NCBI GenBank assembly: GCA_031264545.1
Contig: JAISDV010000139.1
Coordinates: 1 to 18,732 of the forward strand
Length of the DNA stretch: 18,732 nucleotides
Source: Oscillospiraceae bacterium
Lineage (GTDB): Bacteria; Bacillota; Clostridia; Oscillospirales; Oscillospiraceae
Direction of reading: 5' to 3'
Shown here: piece by piece, positions 1 to 7,046 of the stretch
Layout: every line of letters starts with the position of its first letter
How positions within the stretch are numbered: the first letter of the stretch is position 1
The notes under the pieces: generated by a model
Seen by the model: the letters and a program-made list of their open reading frames with translations, nothing else
What the model was told of the DNA's origin: nothing
The model's database searches: none
Program-made: the position numbers and the translations under genes

Positions 1-272
1 CATTAAAGCTTAAGTTTGAGAACGATTTCAACGAGGACCCGGCAAAGCGCAATACGACCTATGACCAGGATGAAGCGCGAAAAGCTATCAACAAACTGCT
101 GATAACAAACACGCAGAAGGCCGTGCTGTGGCAGCTGGTAAGAAAAGATTGGAAACCCTACAACAACCTCTTCGACAAGGTTGTGGGCGCGGCGGTGTAC
201 AACCGACAGTACAGCAGCGACGATGAACTGCCGGGGCTCTCACTGCCGGAACTGCCGGACTTGGCGGGGTGA
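1..272 (+). CDS. C-terminal fragment of an unrecognised protein
   Basis: An open frame enters from the left edge (first full codon at position 3) and ends at TGA 270-272, giving about 89 residues. The visible part is rich in Lys, Asn and Asp and contains a helical-looking stretch with QKAVLWQLVRKDWKPYNNLF, followed by an acidic tail ending in LPGLSLPELPDLAG. I do not recognise the family. It has no membrane segment and no obvious catalytic motif. Its position just outside the 3' end of a tRNA gene, and a base composition that looks less GC-rich than the genes to its right, would fit a gene of an integrated element, but that is inference. The reading frame itself is likely because it is long, uninterrupted and ends just before a terminator. 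Confidence 0.55.
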   Translation, partial: LKLKFENDFNEDPAKRNTTYDQDEARKAINKLLITNTQKAVLWQLVRKDWKPYNNLFDKVVGAAVYNRQYSSDDELPGLSLPELPDLAG

Positions 273-296
273 TTCTGACCCTAATTCTGACCCTAA
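273..296. repeat. 12-bp tandem direct repeat (two copies)
   Basis: TTCTGACCCTAA occurs twice head to tail, at 273-284 and 285-296, directly after the stop codon of the truncated left-hand gene. Both copies are perfect. A recombinase arm site or simple replication slippage are both possible; nothing else in the sequence decides between them. Confidence 0.7.
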
Positions 297-372
297 TCGG
301 ACAGCGTTTTATGGGGTTAAATGATGTTTTGAAACATTTGGGGTGCAAAAGGATAAGAACAGCAAGAAAAGC

Positions 373-409
373 AAAAAACCCTGTAACCATTGGGATTACA
401 GGGTTTTTT
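373..409. terminator. Bidirectional intrinsic terminator
   Basis: AAAAAACCCTGTAA (373-386) pairs perfectly with TTACAGGGTTTTTT (396-409) around a 9-nt loop. The stem has an A-run on one side and a T-run on the other, so it can end transcription both ways: the tRNA-Arg transcript from the right, and the left-hand gene from the left. Confidence 0.85.
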
Positions 410-411
410 TA

Positions 412-488
412 TGGTGCGCCCGACTGGACTCGAACCAGCGGCCTTTAGAGTCGGAGTCTAACGCTCTATCCAACTGAGCTACGGGCGC
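412..488 (-). tRNA. tRNA-Arg, anticodon CCG
   Basis: Read on the minus strand, the acceptor stem GCGCCCG (488-482) pairs with CGGGCGC (422-416), followed by discriminator A (415) and an encoded CCA (414-412). The D-arm GCTC..GAGC, anticodon stem TTAGA/TCTAA with loop CTCCGAC, and T-arm with GTTCGAGTC are all present. The central three loop bases are CCG, which decodes the arginine codon CGG. The length is 77 nt including CCA. The gene is followed by a strong terminator and preceded by its own promoter. The 3' half of such genes is a common integration site for tyrosine-recombinase elements. Confidence 0.96.
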
Positions 489-517
489 ATATCGCCGCTT
501 TATCGGCGGCGGTTTTT

Positions 518-546
518 ATTATAGCAAAGCCAATCGGAAAAGTAAA
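518..546 (-). promoter_or_regulatory. Promoter of tRNA-Arg
   Basis: On the minus strand TTTACT (546-541) and a perfect TATAAT (523-518) are separated by 17 nt. Transcription would start near 511, about 23 nt before the mature tRNA 5' end. The short leader can form a GCCGC-type hairpin (about 493-509). The sequence AAAGCCAATC occurs at 526-535 and again at 544-553, overlapping this promoter. Confidence 0.7.
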
Positions 547-633
547 GCCAATCCTGCCGGGAAGTCTGCGGGATATATCGGCGGGCGGCATGACAAAAGC
601 GATCGCCGTCCCTTTTCCGTTTCGCGGTCCGCG

Positions 634-1365
634 TTATCGTCCCTCGGGGCAGCCGCTCAGGCAGAGGGGCAGCTCGAGGCGGTGGGCCTCCAGCAGGGCG
701 CGGTCGCGCAGAAGCTCGGAGGCCGGGCCGTCGGCTGCGATGCGTCCGCCGGAGAGCAGGAGGACGCGGTCACAGGTTTCCAGAATCAGATCCAGATCGT
801 GCGAGGCGATGATTTTCGTCAGGGGCAGCGCCCGGAGAATGTGGATCAGCCGCCGGCGGTTACAGGGGTCAAGGGCAATGGAGGGCTCATCCATCAGCAG
901 GGCCTCCGGACGCAGGGCCAGAATGGTGGCGATGGCCGCCATACGCTTTTCGCCGCCGGACATTTTATGGTTGTGCCGGCGCTTCAGATGCGTCAGCGCC
1001 AGCTGCTGCAGCGTCTCGTCCACACGCGCGTCGGCCTCGGTGCGGCTGAGGCCGTAATTCAGGGGCGCGAAGATCATGTCCTCATAGACCGTGGGCATGA
1101 ACATCTGGTTATCTGAATCTTGCAAAACATAGCCCAGCTTCCGGCGGATCTGCGGCAGGCAGGCTTTTTCCACCGGCAGGCCGCCGACCCGCACGCCGCC
1201 CGTGCAGGGCAGCAGACCGAGCAGGATTTTCAGGATGGTCGATTTGCCCGTGCCGTTGGCGCCGATCAGCCCCAGCTGTTCGCCGGGCGCAATTTTAAAA
1301 GACACGTCCGTTAAAATGGGCTGCTCCTTCTCATAGGAGAAGAAAACATGTTCAAATTCAAGCAT
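634..1365 (-). CDS. cbiO: Cobalt/nickel ECF transporter ATPase CbiO
   Basis: This is the energy-coupling ATPase of a cobalt or nickel ECF importer, acting on the inner face of the membrane with CbiQ and CbiM. The 243-residue product has a Walker A GANGTGKST near residue 35, a Q-loop in LGYVLQDSDNQMF (the QxxxxQ pattern typical of CbiO/EcfA), signature MSGGEKR, Walker B LLMDEPSIALDP with the catalytic Glu, and switch His in IIASHD. The start ATG has AAGGAG six bases upstream, and the gene begins 12 nt after the cbiQ stop. It is the only ATPase in the operon, so a homodimer is expected. Which metal is moved cannot be read from the sequence. Confidence 0.92.
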   Translation of the reverse strand: MLEFEHVFFSYEKEQPILTDVSFKIAPGEQLGLIGANGTGKSTILKILLGLLPCTGGVRVGGLPVEKACLPQIRRKLGYVLQDSDNQMFMPTVYEDMIFAPLNYGLSRTEADARVDETLQQLALTHLKRRHNHKMSGGEKRMAAIATILALRPEALLMDEPSIALDPCNRRRLIHILRALPLTKIIASHDLDLILETCDRVLLLSGGRIAADGPASELLRDRALLEAHRLELPLCLSGCPEGR

Positions 1366-1377
1366 TGCGCGCTCCTT

Positions 1378-2181
1378 TCAGACCAACAGCGTGCCGAGCA
1401 GCTGCGAGAGATTGACCAGCCTGGCCAGCAGAAACAGGGCAATCCAGAAAACGCCGTACAAAAGCGATGTAACGGTCAGCCGGCCTCCCCGGACATAATA
1501 AAACGCGCCGCTCCAGCCGCGCAACTGCATACTTTCATACAGCGCGGAAGCCCGGTCCATGCTGCGCAGCAAAAGCTGACCCAAAAACGCGCCCCAGGCC
1601 GAAACATGGATGCCCTTCTGTCCCGGCGCGCGCAGGTGGTAGGCGTCGAGCATGACCGACAGCTCCTCCAGCAGGACGGAAATGTAGCGATAAGTCAAAA
1701 GCAGGAGTGTGACCAGAATTTTCGGCACATGCATCTGCCGCAGGGCCTGACAGAGGGACTCGATCGGTGTGGTGGCGATCAACAGGAAAGAGGCCATTAG
1801 CGAAAAGATACCCTTCATCATCAGGCTGAGCATCGACACCACGCCGCCGCTGACCGCGAGACCGCCCAGCATAAACAGCGGCGCGCGGTCAAAGAACGGG
1901 TTAAACAGCCCCACCGCACAGACCAGCGGCAGCACGACCCGCATTTTGCGGAAGCAGGTGCGGATCGGGATGAGGCTGGCCTGAAAGACAAAAACGGGAT
2001 ACAGCACCATCACCAGCAGTCCGCTGAGATTATATTTCGGGAATGACACGGCCGCCGCGATATAAACGATCGTAACGAGCAGCTTGACAAGCGGATGCAG
2101 CCGGTGGATAACCGAAGCCTGCCCGGCCAGCTCGTCCATGGCCTTAAATTCAGACCACGCCTCGGACGCCTGATTCATCAT
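1378..2181 (-). CDS. cbiQ: Cobalt/nickel ECF transporter transmembrane protein CbiQ
   Basis: CbiQ is the T-component, the membrane scaffold that links the ATPase to the substrate-capture protein CbiM. The 267-residue protein has several hydrophobic segments: early ones around residues 30-70, one around 100-145, and a C-terminal one after residue 230. It carries the two cytoplasmic coupling motifs of the family: DAYHLRAPG, and ESMQLRGWSG near residue 218 (the AxxxRG-like signatures that contact the ATPases). There are two adjacent ATG codons (2181 and 2178); GGAG lies 5 and 8 nt upstream of them respectively, so the second may be the true start. It lies between cbiM and cbiO in the usual M-Q-O order. 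Confidence 0.92.
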   Translation of the reverse strand: MMNQASEAWSEFKAMDELAGQASVIHRLHPLVKLLVTIVYIAAAVSFPKYNLSGLLVMVLYPVFVFQASLIPIRTCFRKMRVVLPLVCAVGLFNPFFDRAPLFMLGGLAVSGGVVSMLSLMMKGIFSLMASFLLIATTPIESLCQALRQMHVPKILVTLLLLTYRYISVLLEELSVMLDAYHLRAPGQKGIHVSAWGAFLGQLLLRSMDRASALYESMQLRGWSGAFYYVRGGRLTVTSLLYGVFWIALFLLARLVNLSQLLGTLLV

Positions 2182-2207
2182 TTACGCTCCAAACACAAAA
2201 ATCGCAA

Positions 2208-2232
2208 AGAGACATCCGGCGCGGATGCCTCT
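2208..2232 (-). other. Intercistronic hairpin between cbiM and cbiQ
   Basis: On the minus strand AGAGGCATCC pairs with GGATGTCTCT (10 bp, one G-U) around a 5-nt loop, then runs into a T-rich stretch (TTTGCGATTTTTG). It could be a weak terminator or a stability element that tunes expression of cbiQO relative to cbiM. Confidence 0.55.
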
Positions 2233-2268
2233 TAATTCCAATCGCAGGGACGCGTTAAGTAAAGCGCT

Positions 2269-3336
2269 TTACGACTTCTGCGCCCCGGCTTTTTTGCGGA
2301 AGAAGCCGCCGGCAAAGGCGATCAGCAGCGCCGCGCCCGCGACCAGCGCAGAGCCCAGCAGTCCGGAAACCGTGGTCCCTACGGGGTTTTCCGCGTCATT
2401 GGCAAAAGCGTAATCGGGCAGGAAGGATACCTTTTCCTGAAGCGCGGCGACTGTGTCAGCGGCGCTGCTCTCTACGCCGAAGCGCGCCTCGTCAAGACCC
2501 ATATTAGCTGAGTAGCCGCTTTCCGCGTTGCCGAACATCGACCACTCCAGTCCGTCGGGATTGCCGCTGGCCAACAGGGAGAAACCGCCGCCAACCACGG
2601 CGACCACGACCGCCAGAACAACGAGCGTGCTTGCAGCGGAGCGCCTGCCTGCGGCGCCGGCATCGGGATCGACATCCATCAGCAGCTCCGGCCGGGATTC
2701 ATAAATGAACACCAGCACCGCCGCCGTAACCAGACCCTCGACCAGGCCGATCGCCAGGTGGATGGGCTGCATGACGGCGACGAACGCGCCGAAAGGCAGC
2801 TCCGTGACGCCGGAAAGCGCGGTTTCCAGCACCACGGAAAAGGCGCCCAGCTGCAAGGTGGCGACACAGCCGAGGACAGATGCGAGGATAATCCTGAGAC
2901 GCACGGCGGCGCGTCTTCCCCTGCCGGAGAACAGACCGCCGCGGAGGATGGGGCGATAGATCAGAAAGTAACCGGCAAAGCAGCCGTAGAAGGACATGTT
3001 CCAGATATTCGCGCCGAGCGCCAGAAGACCGCCGTCCGCGAAGAAAAGCGCCTGGATCGCCAGAATAACGATCATAGACAAAAAGCCCGCAAAGGGGCCG
3101 AGTACAGCCGTCAGCATCATGCCGCCGCACAAATGCCCGGAGGAGCCGGTGCCCGGAATGGCATAGTTGATCATCTGGCCGGCAAAGACCAGAGCGGCCA
3201 TCACCGCCATAGTGGGCAGCTTTTGGGGCGTTTCATCTTTGCGGAGCTCGCGGATAGACACACCGGTGGCGACCGCAGACGCGGCGTACATTGTGGCTGC
3301 AACGGCTGGGGCCAAAAGCGCATCGGCCATATGCAT
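2269..3336 (-). CDS. cbiM: Cobalt/nickel uptake protein CbiM with fused CbiN-like PDGLE domain
   Basis: CbiM is the substrate-capture membrane component of the cobalt/nickel ECF importer. I place the start at ATG 3336, not at the longer in-frame start at 3483. This restores the family N-terminus Met-His-Met-Ala-Asp, where Met1 and His2 take part in metal binding, and puts AGAAGGTG about 8 nt upstream. The product is then 355 residues. His68 in GSSGHLCGG is the second expected metal-loop residue. Residues 1-210 are the multi-helix CbiM body. Residues about 235-355 carry one helix, the PDGLE motif (260-264), a soluble stretch and a last helix, which is the CbiN-like part. So M and N are fused, as in NikMN-type proteins. 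The specificity, cobalt or nickel, is open. Confidence 0.92.
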   Translation of the reverse strand: MHMADALLAPAVAATMYAASAVATGVSIRELRKDETPQKLPTMAVMAALVFAGQMINYAIPGTGSSGHLCGGMMLTAVLGPFAGFLSMIVILAIQALFFADGGLLALGANIWNMSFYGCFAGYFLIYRPILRGGLFSGRGRRAAVRLRIILASVLGCVATLQLGAFSVVLETALSGVTELPFGAFVAVMQPIHLAIGLVEGLVTAAVLVFIYESRPELLMDVDPDAGAAGRRSAASTLVVLAVVVAVVGGGFSLLASGNPDGLEWSMFGNAESGYSANMGLDEARFGVESSAADTVAALQEKVSFLPDYAFANDAENPVGTTVSGLLGSALVAGAALLIAFAGGFFRKKAGAQKS

Positions 3337-3376
3337 AACTTGCACCTTCTTGATCGAATTTTCCGAAGATGTTATA

Positions 3377-3406
3377 ATTGTATACCCGCCATTAAATGTC
3401 CCGCAA
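3377..3406 (-). promoter_or_regulatory. Probable promoter of the cbiMQO operon
   Basis: On the minus strand TTGCGG (3406-3401), an 18-nt spacer and TACAAT (3382-3377). Transcription would start near 3370, about 33 nt before the chosen cbiM ATG. That leader is too short for a large riboswitch, so control by a metal-sensing repressor is more likely if there is any. Confidence 0.5.
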
Positions 3407-3516
3407 GCCCCCGGGGGGGATAGCATTTTGATGCCCGTGGCAGTTTTTCGCGCCGTTTCATGCGATTTTACCAAAAGAAACACGGCATTTTAAAGTGATT
3501 TGAGATTACTAAACTA

Positions 3517-3545
3517 TTGACTTTATTGTGATAAAGATTTAAAAT
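3517..3545 (+). promoter_or_regulatory. Promoter of the liv operon
   Basis: TTGACT (3517-3522), a 17-nt spacer and TAAAAT (3540-3545) make a good SigA promoter. The start near 3552 gives a 5' leader of about 117 nt before livJ. The leader contains two small palindromes that could be operators. Confidence 0.75.
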
Positions 3546-3668
3546 ACAAGCACTTAAAGTGAATAAATTTATTCGTTTTACCGATACTCCGATACTCAAG
3601 ATGGCTTCGTTCTCTTGCGGGGTCGTTTTTTGTATAAGTATACATAAAGAATTTTAGGAGGAAAGTTC

Positions 3669-4892
3669 ATGAAAAAGTTCTTAAGCATCGCGCTTGCCCT
3701 GGTCCTTATGGCCGGCGTGTTCGCGGCTTGCGGCGACAAGCCCGAGTCCGGCGGAACGACCGATCCCACGCCCCCTGCCAGTTCTTCTGCCGCAGGCGAT
3801 ACGATCAAGATCGCTATCATCGGCTGCCACACCGGCGAATATGCGCAATACGGCCTCGGCGTCAAAAACGGCGCAACCCTCTACATCGATCAGCTTAATG
3901 CCAGCGGCGGCATCAACGGCAAGCAGGTCGAAATCGTCGCCTACGACAACAAGGCCGACAACCAGGAAGCCATCAACGCCTTTAACCGCGCGGTCGATCA
4001 GGACGGCATCACCGCTCTCATCGGCGACGTGCTCACGGGAAACACCATCGCTGTCGGCGGCGAGGCGTACAAGATCAACATGCCCATGATCACCGCCAGC
4101 GCAACTGCGGAAGCGGTCACATACGACGCGGAAACCGATACTGTCTACGCCAACATTTTCCGCACCTGCTTCATCGACCCCTTCCAGGGCGAGAAGATGG
4201 CCAATTACGCCAGTGAAAAGCTCGGCGCCAAAACCGCAGCCATCATTTATGAAACCGGAAACGACTACTCCGTCGGCGTTAAGGATGCGTTTATCGCCAC
4301 CTGCAGCGCGCTTGGCATCGAAATCGTCAGCGAGGAAGGCTATGCGACCGGCGATGTGGATTTCAAGAGCCAGCTCACCACTATCGCTTCCAAAAATCCC
4401 GACGTTGTTTTCTGCCCCAACTATTATGAAGACGACGGTCTCATTGTCACCCAGGCCCGCGAAGTCGGCGTCGACGCCGTATTTATGGGCGCGGACGGCA
4501 TGAGCGGCGTTTCCGGCTATGCCTCCGCCGCAGATGCCGAAGGCACGCTTTACTGCTCCGGTTACGCGCCCGGCAGCACCGATGCGGTCAAGGCTTTCGA
4601 GGCCGCTTATACCGAAAAATACAGCGCTGAGACCCTCAACATGTTCGCCGCCACCGCGTATGACGCCGCCATGGTGCTCTGCAACGCGCTTCAGGTCGCC
4701 GAAGAGGCCGGCCTTACCGCCGGAACAGACGAATACAAGCAGGCTGTTATCGACGCGATCCGCGACAAGAGCGGCGAGCTTGAATGTATCACCAGTAACG
4801 GCTATACCTTTGACGCGCATAACAATCCCGTCAAGGACGCCTGCATCATGAAGGTCGTCGAGGGCACGGAAACCTTTGTCGAGAACTATTGA
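3669..4892 (+). CDS. livJ: Branched-chain amino acid ABC transporter substrate-binding lipoprotein
   Basis: This is the extracellular binding protein that delivers leucine, isoleucine, valine or a related small solute to LivHM. The 407-residue product starts with a lysine-rich, hydrophobic signal ending in a lipobox (VFAAC) with Cys21 as the lipid-anchored residue. A Gly/Ser/Pro-rich linker of about 20 residues follows. The rest matches the type I periplasmic-binding fold of the LivJ/LivK family: IKIAIIGCHTGEYAQYG, ASGGINGKQVEIVAYDNK, GDVLTGNT, and a second lobe around AAIIYETGNDYSVG. In the first motif Cys-His takes the place of the Pro-Leu commonly seen in the family. AGGAGG stands 7 nt before the ATG. 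It is the first gene of a complete liv operon. The true ligand cannot be read from the sequence; amides, peptides and aromatic acids use the same family. Confidence 0.93.
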   Translation: MKKFLSIALALVLMAGVFAACGDKPESGGTTDPTPPASSSAAGDTIKIAIIGCHTGEYAQYGLGVKNGATLYIDQLNASGGINGKQVEIVAYDNKADNQEAINAFNRAVDQDGITALIGDVLTGNTIAVGGEAYKINMPMITASATAEAVTYDAETDTVYANIFRTCFIDPFQGEKMANYASEKLGAKTAAIIYETGNDYSVGVKDAFIATCSALGIEIVSEEGYATGDVDFKSQLTTIASKNPDVVFCPNYYEDDGLIVTQAREVGVDAVFMGADGMSGVSGYASAADAEGTLYCSGYAPGSTDAVKAFEAAYTEKYSAETLNMFAATAYDAAMVLCNALQVAEEAGLTAGTDEYKQAVIDAIRDKSGELECITSNGYTFDAHNNPVKDACIMKVVEGTETFVENY

Positions 4893-4914
4893 TACCTGAA
4901 ATAACCGGTTTAAG

Positions 4915-4947
4915 CTTTGTGCGGGAAGTTTTTCTTCCCGCACAAAG
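4915..4947 (+). other. Perfect 14-bp intercistronic hairpin after livJ
   Basis: CTTTGTGCGGGAAG (4915-4928), loop TTTTT, and CTTCCCGCACAAAG (4934-4947) form a perfect stem. No T-run follows, so it is a poor terminator. Such hairpins after binding-protein genes typically protect the upstream mRNA 3' end, giving more binding protein than permease. Confidence 0.85.
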
Positions 4948-5088
4948 GTATTTCAAGGTATTCCATCCTGTGCGGCATTGCCGGCGGTATCCTTTGCGGT
5001 GCGGACGCCCGATGAGTGGCCCGAAACCCCGGTTTGGGGGCAGCCATCAAGCGCCTGCGAAAATCTTTTTGAGAGAGGACGACAGGAT

Positions 5089-5967
5089 ATGTCCCTTGTG
5101 ATCAGCCAACTGATAAACGGACTGCAATCTGGAAGCATTTACGCGCTTGTTGCTCTCGGATACAGCATGGTATACGGGATCATCATGCTGCTGAACTTTG
5201 CCCACGGCGACATCATAATGGTCGGCGCCTATGCGGCCTGGTTCGTTATGGTCCGCCTCTCGCTCAATCCGGTCCTCGCCATTATCCTGGCCATTCTGGC
5301 CTGTACCGTGCTCGGCGTCGTAATCGAGAAGGTGGCCTATACGCCGCTCCGATCCTCCCCGAGGCTGTCGCTGCTCATCACGGCGATAGGAATTTCCTTC
5401 CTGCTTGAAAACCTCGCCCAGCGTGTTTTCGGCGCCGGCGCCCAGAAGGTACCCGCGTTGATCTCCGGCCCCGCGATCGAGATCGGCGGGCAGCGTTTCA
5501 GCTTTATCGCGATGGTCACTATTGTCGTTTCCGTCGTCTCGATGGCCCTGCTGACCTTCCTTGTCCGGAAAACGAAGATGGGTAAGGCGATGCGCGCCGT
5601 TTCCGAGGATATGGGAACCGCTCAGCTGATGGGCATCAACGTCAACCTCACGATCAGCTTTACCTTTGCCGTCGGCAGCGCGCTTGCCGGAATAGGCTCG
5701 ATCCTCTACTCCTGCGCCTATCCCCAGGCCTCGCCCACCATGGGCGCCATGCTCGGCCTGAAAGCCTTTGTCGCCGCGGTGCTGGGGGGGATCGGCTCCA
5801 TCCCCGGCGCCATGCTCGGCGGCTTCTGCATCGGACTGGCAGAGGCCATCGTTTCGGCTGTCGGCCTTTCCGTCTGGAAGGACGGCGTTGTCTTTGCCAT
5901 ACTCATCGTCGTGCTCGTTGTGAAGCCTACGGGCATCCTCGGCAGGGCCATACGCGAAAAGGTTTAA
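5089..5967 (+). CDS. livH: Branched-chain amino acid ABC transporter permease LivH
   Basis: LivH is one of the two membrane subunits of the Liv importer. From ATG 5089 the protein is 292 residues, the normal family length, and starts with MSLVISQLINGLQSGSIYAL, a typical LivH N-terminus. GAGAGAGG lies about 10 nt upstream. An earlier in-frame TTG at 4978 would add 37 residues of non-conserved, non-hydrophobic sequence and is rejected. Family signatures are GYSMVYGIIMLLNFAHGDIIM near the N-terminus, the cytoplasmic coupling stretch KMGKAMRAVSEDMGTAQLMGIN, and a C-terminal GGIGSIPGAMLGGFCIGLAE. There are about eight hydrophobic segments. It lies 196 nt after livJ, beyond the hairpin. Confidence 0.94.
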   Translation: MSLVISQLINGLQSGSIYALVALGYSMVYGIIMLLNFAHGDIIMVGAYAAWFVMVRLSLNPVLAIILAILACTVLGVVIEKVAYTPLRSSPRLSLLITAIGISFLLENLAQRVFGAGAQKVPALISGPAIEIGGQRFSFIAMVTIVVSVVSMALLTFLVRKTKMGKAMRAVSEDMGTAQLMGINVNLTISFTFAVGSALAGIGSILYSCAYPQASPTMGAMLGLKAFVAAVLGGIGSIPGAMLGGFCIGLAEAIVSAVGLSVWKDGVVFAILIVVLVVKPTGILGRAIREKV

Positions 5968-5981
5968 GGGGGTATGCGTTT

Positions 5982-7046
5982 ATGAAAAGGAACCAAATGC
6001 TTATTCCCATGCCTCTGCGCTATCTGATCAACGCCGTTCTGTTCGCCGCGTTTCTTTGGATCATGAATTCGCTGATTACGGGCGGCGCAATATCCCGATA
6101 TCATTCCGGCATTATTTCCTCTATCGGCATCAGCATCATTCTCGCCGTTTCACTCAACATGGCGACCGGCTACCTGGGCCAGCTTCCGCTCGGTCACGCG
6201 GGCTTTATGGCGCTCGGCGCGTATACCTCCGCATTGATCATGAAGTCGGCCGCGGCCGCAAAAGGACTCGAGTCCGCTTTAGGCGCCTCCTACGCGGCCT
6301 ATTTCTTTCCCGCCGCCCTCGTCGCCGGCGGGCTGGCCGCCGCGCTCTTTGCCCTTCTCATCGGTATGCCGGCACTGAGGCTCAGAGGCGATTATCTCGC
6401 CATACTCACGCTCGGCTTCGGCGAAATCATCCGGGTCGTCCTGCTGAACATCGACAACGTGCTCGGCTTCAAGCTCACCAACGGCGCGGCCGGGCTGCAG
6501 AAGATCCCGACGACAACCACCTTTTTGTTTACCTTTATTTTCGTGGGGATCACTTGCTTTGTTATTCACACCATGATGAAATCCCGCCATGGCCGGGCAA
6601 TACTGTCGATACGTGAAAATGAGATCGCCGCGGAATCCTGCGGGATCAGCACGACCTACTATAAAACGCTCGGGTTCGTCGTTTCCGCTTTCTTTGCGGG
6701 AATCGCGGGCGGGCTCTACGCCGGAAACGTCGGTATCCTGAATCCCTCCTCCTTCGGGTTCATGAAGTCCATCGAGATACTCGTCATGGTCGTCCTCGGC
6801 GGTATGGGCAGTATGCTCGGAAGCGTCCTCAGCGCATCCGTGCTCACGGCCCTGCCCGAGCTTTTGAGAAGCTTCGCGGAAAACCGTATGGTCGTCTATT
6901 CGCTCGTGCTCGTTATCGTCATGATATTCAAACCCACGGGATTAATGGGGACCTACGATTTTTCACTCAACGGCCTGCTCGATAAGCTCATACTAAAGCT
7001 TAAAGGCGGAAATGCGCGTTTTCAAAAAGGAGGGCCGGACGAATGA
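5982..7046 (+). CDS. livM: Branched-chain amino acid ABC transporter permease LivM
   Basis: LivM is the second membrane subunit, pairing with LivH. The 354-residue product begins 14 nt after livH, with an AAGGGGG ribosome site. Family features are SLNMATGYLGQLPLGHAGF, the LRLRGDYLAILTLGFGEIIR stretch, the coupling segment SRHGRAILSIRENEIAAESC, and GGMGSMLGSVLSASVL near the C-terminus, with roughly eight to ten hydrophobic segments. A charged tail of about 25 residues closes the protein. Its TGA overlaps the ATG of livG (ATGA), so the two are translationally coupled. Confidence 0.94.
   Translation: MKRNQMLIPMPLRYLINAVLFAAFLWIMNSLITGGAISRYHSGIISSIGISIILAVSLNMATGYLGQLPLGHAGFMALGAYTSALIMKSAAAAKGLESALGASYAAYFFPAALVAGGLAAALFALLIGMPALRLRGDYLAILTLGFGEIIRVVLLNIDNVLGFKLTNGAAGLQKIPTTTTFLFTFIFVGITCFVIHTMMKSRHGRAILSIRENEIAAESCGISTTYYKTLGFVVSAFFAGIAGGLYAGNVGILNPSSFGFMKSIEILVMVVLGGMGSMLGSVLSASVLTALPELLRSFAENRMVVYSLVLVIVMIFKPTGLMGTYDFSLNGLLDKLILKLKGGNARFQKGGPDE

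Larger units (their letters stand above)
3337..3668. other. Divergent intergenic region between cbiM and livJ
   Basis: This is 332 bp without a gene and is AT-rich compared with its surroundings. It holds one promoter for each direction (entered separately), the palindromes GAATAAATTTATTC (3561-3574) and TGTATA-AG-TATACA (3631-3644), a short direct repeat CGATACTC (3582-3589, 3590-3597), and a block CCCCCGGGGGGG (3408-3419) just upstream of the cbiM -35. I looked for a cobalamin riboswitch and did not find one: the likely cbiM leader is only about 33 nt. Confidence 0.7.

Noticed and set aside
273..296. Telomere-like CCCTAA repeat
   Set aside because: The resemblance is accidental: the repeating unit is 12 bp with only two copies in a bacterial setting.
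3337..3480. Cobalamin or nickel/cobalt riboswitch upstream of cbiM
   Set aside because: I could not find the cobalamin core boxes, and the likely transcription start leaves only about 33 nt of leader. A covariance search would settle it.
3337..3483. Extended N-terminus of CbiM from an upstream ATG
   Set aside because: It would bury the Met-His N-terminus needed for metal binding. The internal ATG at 3336 has a good ribosome site, and the predicted promoter lies inside the extension.
3681..4943. A 420-codon open frame on the minus strand opposite livJ
   Set aside because: livJ on the plus strand has a signal peptide, a lipobox and full family similarity. The reverse frame is a by-product of GC-rich third positions (codon-strand mirroring) and shows no domain or ribosome site.
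4978..5088. Extended LivH from a TTG codon
   Set aside because: The extra 37 residues are polar, Pro-rich and not LivH-like; ATG 5089 gives the standard length and N-terminus.
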